DNA from: Mycolicibacterium komanii
GTDB taxonomy: Bacteria; Actinomycetota; Actinomycetes; Mycobacteriales; Mycobacteriaceae
DNA length: 64,000 nucleotides
NCBI RefSeq assembly: GCF_001050035.1
Contig: NZ_CVTA01000022.1
Span: 62,001-126,000 of the forward strand
Reading direction: 5' to 3'
The notes beneath the pieces were generated by a model. That model did not search any database and was not told where the DNA came from. It worked only from the letters and a program-made list of their open reading frames with translations. Shown here piece by piece: positions 62,547-64,000 of this stretch (the stretch's first letter is position 1; every line of letters starts with the position of its first letter). The translations under genes and the position numbers were made by a program.

Positions 62547-64000
62547 CTACTCCTCCGTGGCCGCCTGCAGCACCATCACCGATCGCGCGGCGACGGACAC
62601 CTTCTGCCCGGCGTCGACCGGCGTCGCCTCGTCGCCGCCTTCTGCCGCCGAGTCGATCACCGCGACCCAGGAATCGCCGAACTTCTTCTCCGGCAACACG
62701 AAATCGATCGGCTCGTAGTGGGCGTTGAAGCACAGTACGAACGAGTCGTCGACGATGCGCTGGCCGCGCACATCGCGGTCGGGGATGCCGTTGCCGTTGA
62801 GGTACACCGCGATTGACTTGGCGTAACCCGTTTCCCAGTCCTCGTCGCTCATCTCGGACCCGTCGGGCGCGAACCAGGCGATGTCGGGCAGCCCGTCACC
62901 ACCGCGCTGGCGTACCGGGCGTCCGGAGAAGAACCGGCGACGACGGAACACCGGGTGCGCGGCGCGCAGCGCCGACACCTTGCGGGTGAATTCCATCAGA
63001 TCGGTGTCGGTGTTGTCCCAGTCGATCCACGACAGTTCGTTGTCCTGGCAGTAGACGTTGTTGTTGCCCTGCTGGGTGCGGCCGAGCTCGTCGCCGTGGG
63101 CGATCATCGGCACACCCTGCGAAAGCAGCAGTGTGGTAAGGAAATTGCGCTGTTGCCGTGAGCGCAGCGCGTTGACCTCGGGATCGTCGGTGGGCCCCTC
63201 GACGCCGCAGTTCCAGGACCGGTTGTGGCTTTCGCCGTCGTTGTTGTCCTCGCCGTTGGCCTCGTTGTGCTTCTCGTTGTAGGACACCAGATCGCGAAGC
63301 GTGAACCCGTCGTGGGCGATGACGAAGTTGATGGACGCGACGGGCCGCCGACCGGTCTGCTCGTAGAGGTCGGCCGAACCCGTTAAGCGGTAAGCGAGTT
63401 CGTCGAGCGTCGCCGGCTCACCCCGCCAGTAGTCGCGGACCGTGTCGCGGTACTTGCCGTTCCACTCCGTCCACTGCGGCGGGAAGTTGCCGACCTGATA
63501 GCCACCGGGCCCGACGTCCCACGGCTCGGCGATCAGCTTGACCTGGCTGACGGTCGGATCTTGTTGCACGAGTTCGAAGAACGTCGACAGCCGGTCGACG
63601 TCGTAGAACTCGCGGGCCAACGTCGAGGCGAGGTCGAAGCGGAACCCGTCGACGTGCATCTCGGTGACCCAGTAGCGCAGCGAGTCCATGATCAGCTGAA
63701 GCGAATGCGGATGGCCGACGTTGAGGCTGTTACCGGTGCCGGTGTAGTCCATGTAATACCGCTTGTCGTCCTCGACCAGCCGGTAGTACGCGCCGTTGTC
63801 GATGCCGCGCATGGACAGCGTCGGGCCCATGTGGTTGCCCTCGGCGGTGTGGTTGTAGACGACGTCGAGGATCACCTCGATGCCCGCCTCGTGCAGCGCA
63901 CGGACCATCGCCTTGAACTCCTGCACCTGGCCGCCGGGGTTCGGGCTGGAGCTGTACTTCGAGTCCGGCGCGAGGAAGCCGATCGTGTTGTAGCCCCAGT
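62547..64000 (-). CDS. glgX: Glycogen debranching enzyme GlgX/TreX, 5' end outside the window
   Basis: At least 484 residues of a GH13 isoamylase-type enzyme that hydrolyses alpha-1,6 branches of glycogen or maltodextrin. The retained catalytic part has [12 protein letters not shown] at the cut edge, [13 protein letters not shown], the nucleophile in DGFRFDLAS, the acid in LIAEPWDVG and [10 protein letters not shown]. The C-terminal beta domain ends at TAG/TGA 62547. In mycobacteria treX is followed by treY and treZ for trehalose formation; these would lie outside the window. It lies close to treS-mak and points in the opposite direction. Confidence 0.93.
   Translation of the reverse strand, partial: WGYNTIGFLAPDSKYSSSPNPGGQVQEFKAMVRALHEAGIEVILDVVYNHTAEGNHMGPTLSMRGIDNGAYYRLVEDDKRYYMDYTGTGNSLNVGHPHSLQLIMDSLRYWVTEMHVDGFRFDLASTLAREFYDVDRLSTFFELVQQDPTVSQVKLIAEPWDVGPGGYQVGNFPPQWTEWNGKYRDTVRDYWRGEPATLDELAYRLTGSADLYEQTGRRPVASINFVIAHDGFTLRDLVSYNEKHNEANGEDNNDGESHNRSWNCGVEGPTDDPEVNALRSRQQRNFLTTLLLSQGVPMIAHGDELGRTQQGNNNVYCQDNELSWIDWDNTDTDLMEFTRKVSALRAAHPVFRRRRFFSGRPVRQRGGDGLPDIAWFAPDGSEMSDEDWETGYAKSIAVYLNGNGIPDRDVRGQRIVDDSFVLCFNAHYEPIDFVLPEKKFGDSWVAVIDSAAEGGDEATPVDAGQKVSVAARSVMVLQAATEE

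Overview
The window is high-GC actinobacterial DNA. Frequent GTG starts, dense packing with many 4-bp start/stop overlaps, an F420-type LLM oxidoreductase, a hemophore, the TreS-maltokinase-GlgX alpha-glucan genes, a fusA2-PPOX pair and a moxR3-like cluster all point to Mycobacteriaceae, most likely a rapid-growing Mycolicibacterium. No rRNA, tRNA, CRISPR array, prophage or insertion sequence was seen. The only broken gene is a DUF222/HNH '13E12'-type gene with a one-base frameshift.

Left part (1-16 kb). Bases 93-5955 form an accessory oxidation cluster: a cytochrome P450, an LLM-class oxidoreductase, three SDR dehydrogenases, a VOC protein and a TetR regulator. Copies of a TGTACG-WW-CGTACA-like palindrome lie at each of its promoters, so the cluster looks like a single TetR regulon. 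Next come small conserved genes (DUF7218, DUF899). After these, a methionine aminopeptidase-M42 aminopeptidase operon diverges from a small XRE regulator, with two GGTAT-N4-ATACC sites between them. SelO, a small ANTAR protein, a non-canonical (mycobacterial-type) MTHFR, a FUSC-like membrane protein and an SDR/MmyB-type regulator divergent pair follow.

Middle (16-40 kb). HrpA helicase is followed by a lipoprotein glutaminyl cyclase, a tocopherol-cyclase-like protein and an FSP1/AIFM2-like FAD oxidoreductase. A beta-lactamase-fold hydrolase coupled to a nitrobindin comes next, then a hemophore with a clear intrinsic terminator. VOC-rhomboid protease, Kup, an O-methyltransferase and a five-gene translationally coupled DUF4129/MoxR/DUF58 operon follow. 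The stretch ends with the broken HNH gene, an MHS-type transporter behind a GGTAAGCG inverted repeat, small secreted proteins and a DMT transporter.

Right part (40-64 kb). A signalling island carries a PAS-GAF-PP2C-kinase (RsbU/RsbW fusion), two free STAS proteins and a GAF-ANTAR RNA-binding regulator. It is followed by a poly-Thr lipoprotein and an S53 (sedolisin) protease operon. A 34-residue membrane microprotein, fusA2, a Rv0121c-like PPOX protein and a complete polyamine/iron-type ABC importer come next. PyrE with a HugZ-like protein, then treS-mak for glucan metabolism, a TetR gene, a DUF5709 protein and the 3' part of glgX/treX running off the window complete it.

The most interesting structures are the shared TetR operator series, the XRE/map double operator, the partner-switching plus ANTAR island, and the tocopherol-cyclase-like/FSP1-like pair. 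Family names rest on recognised motifs, and comparisons with M. tuberculosis loci are from memory without a database search.
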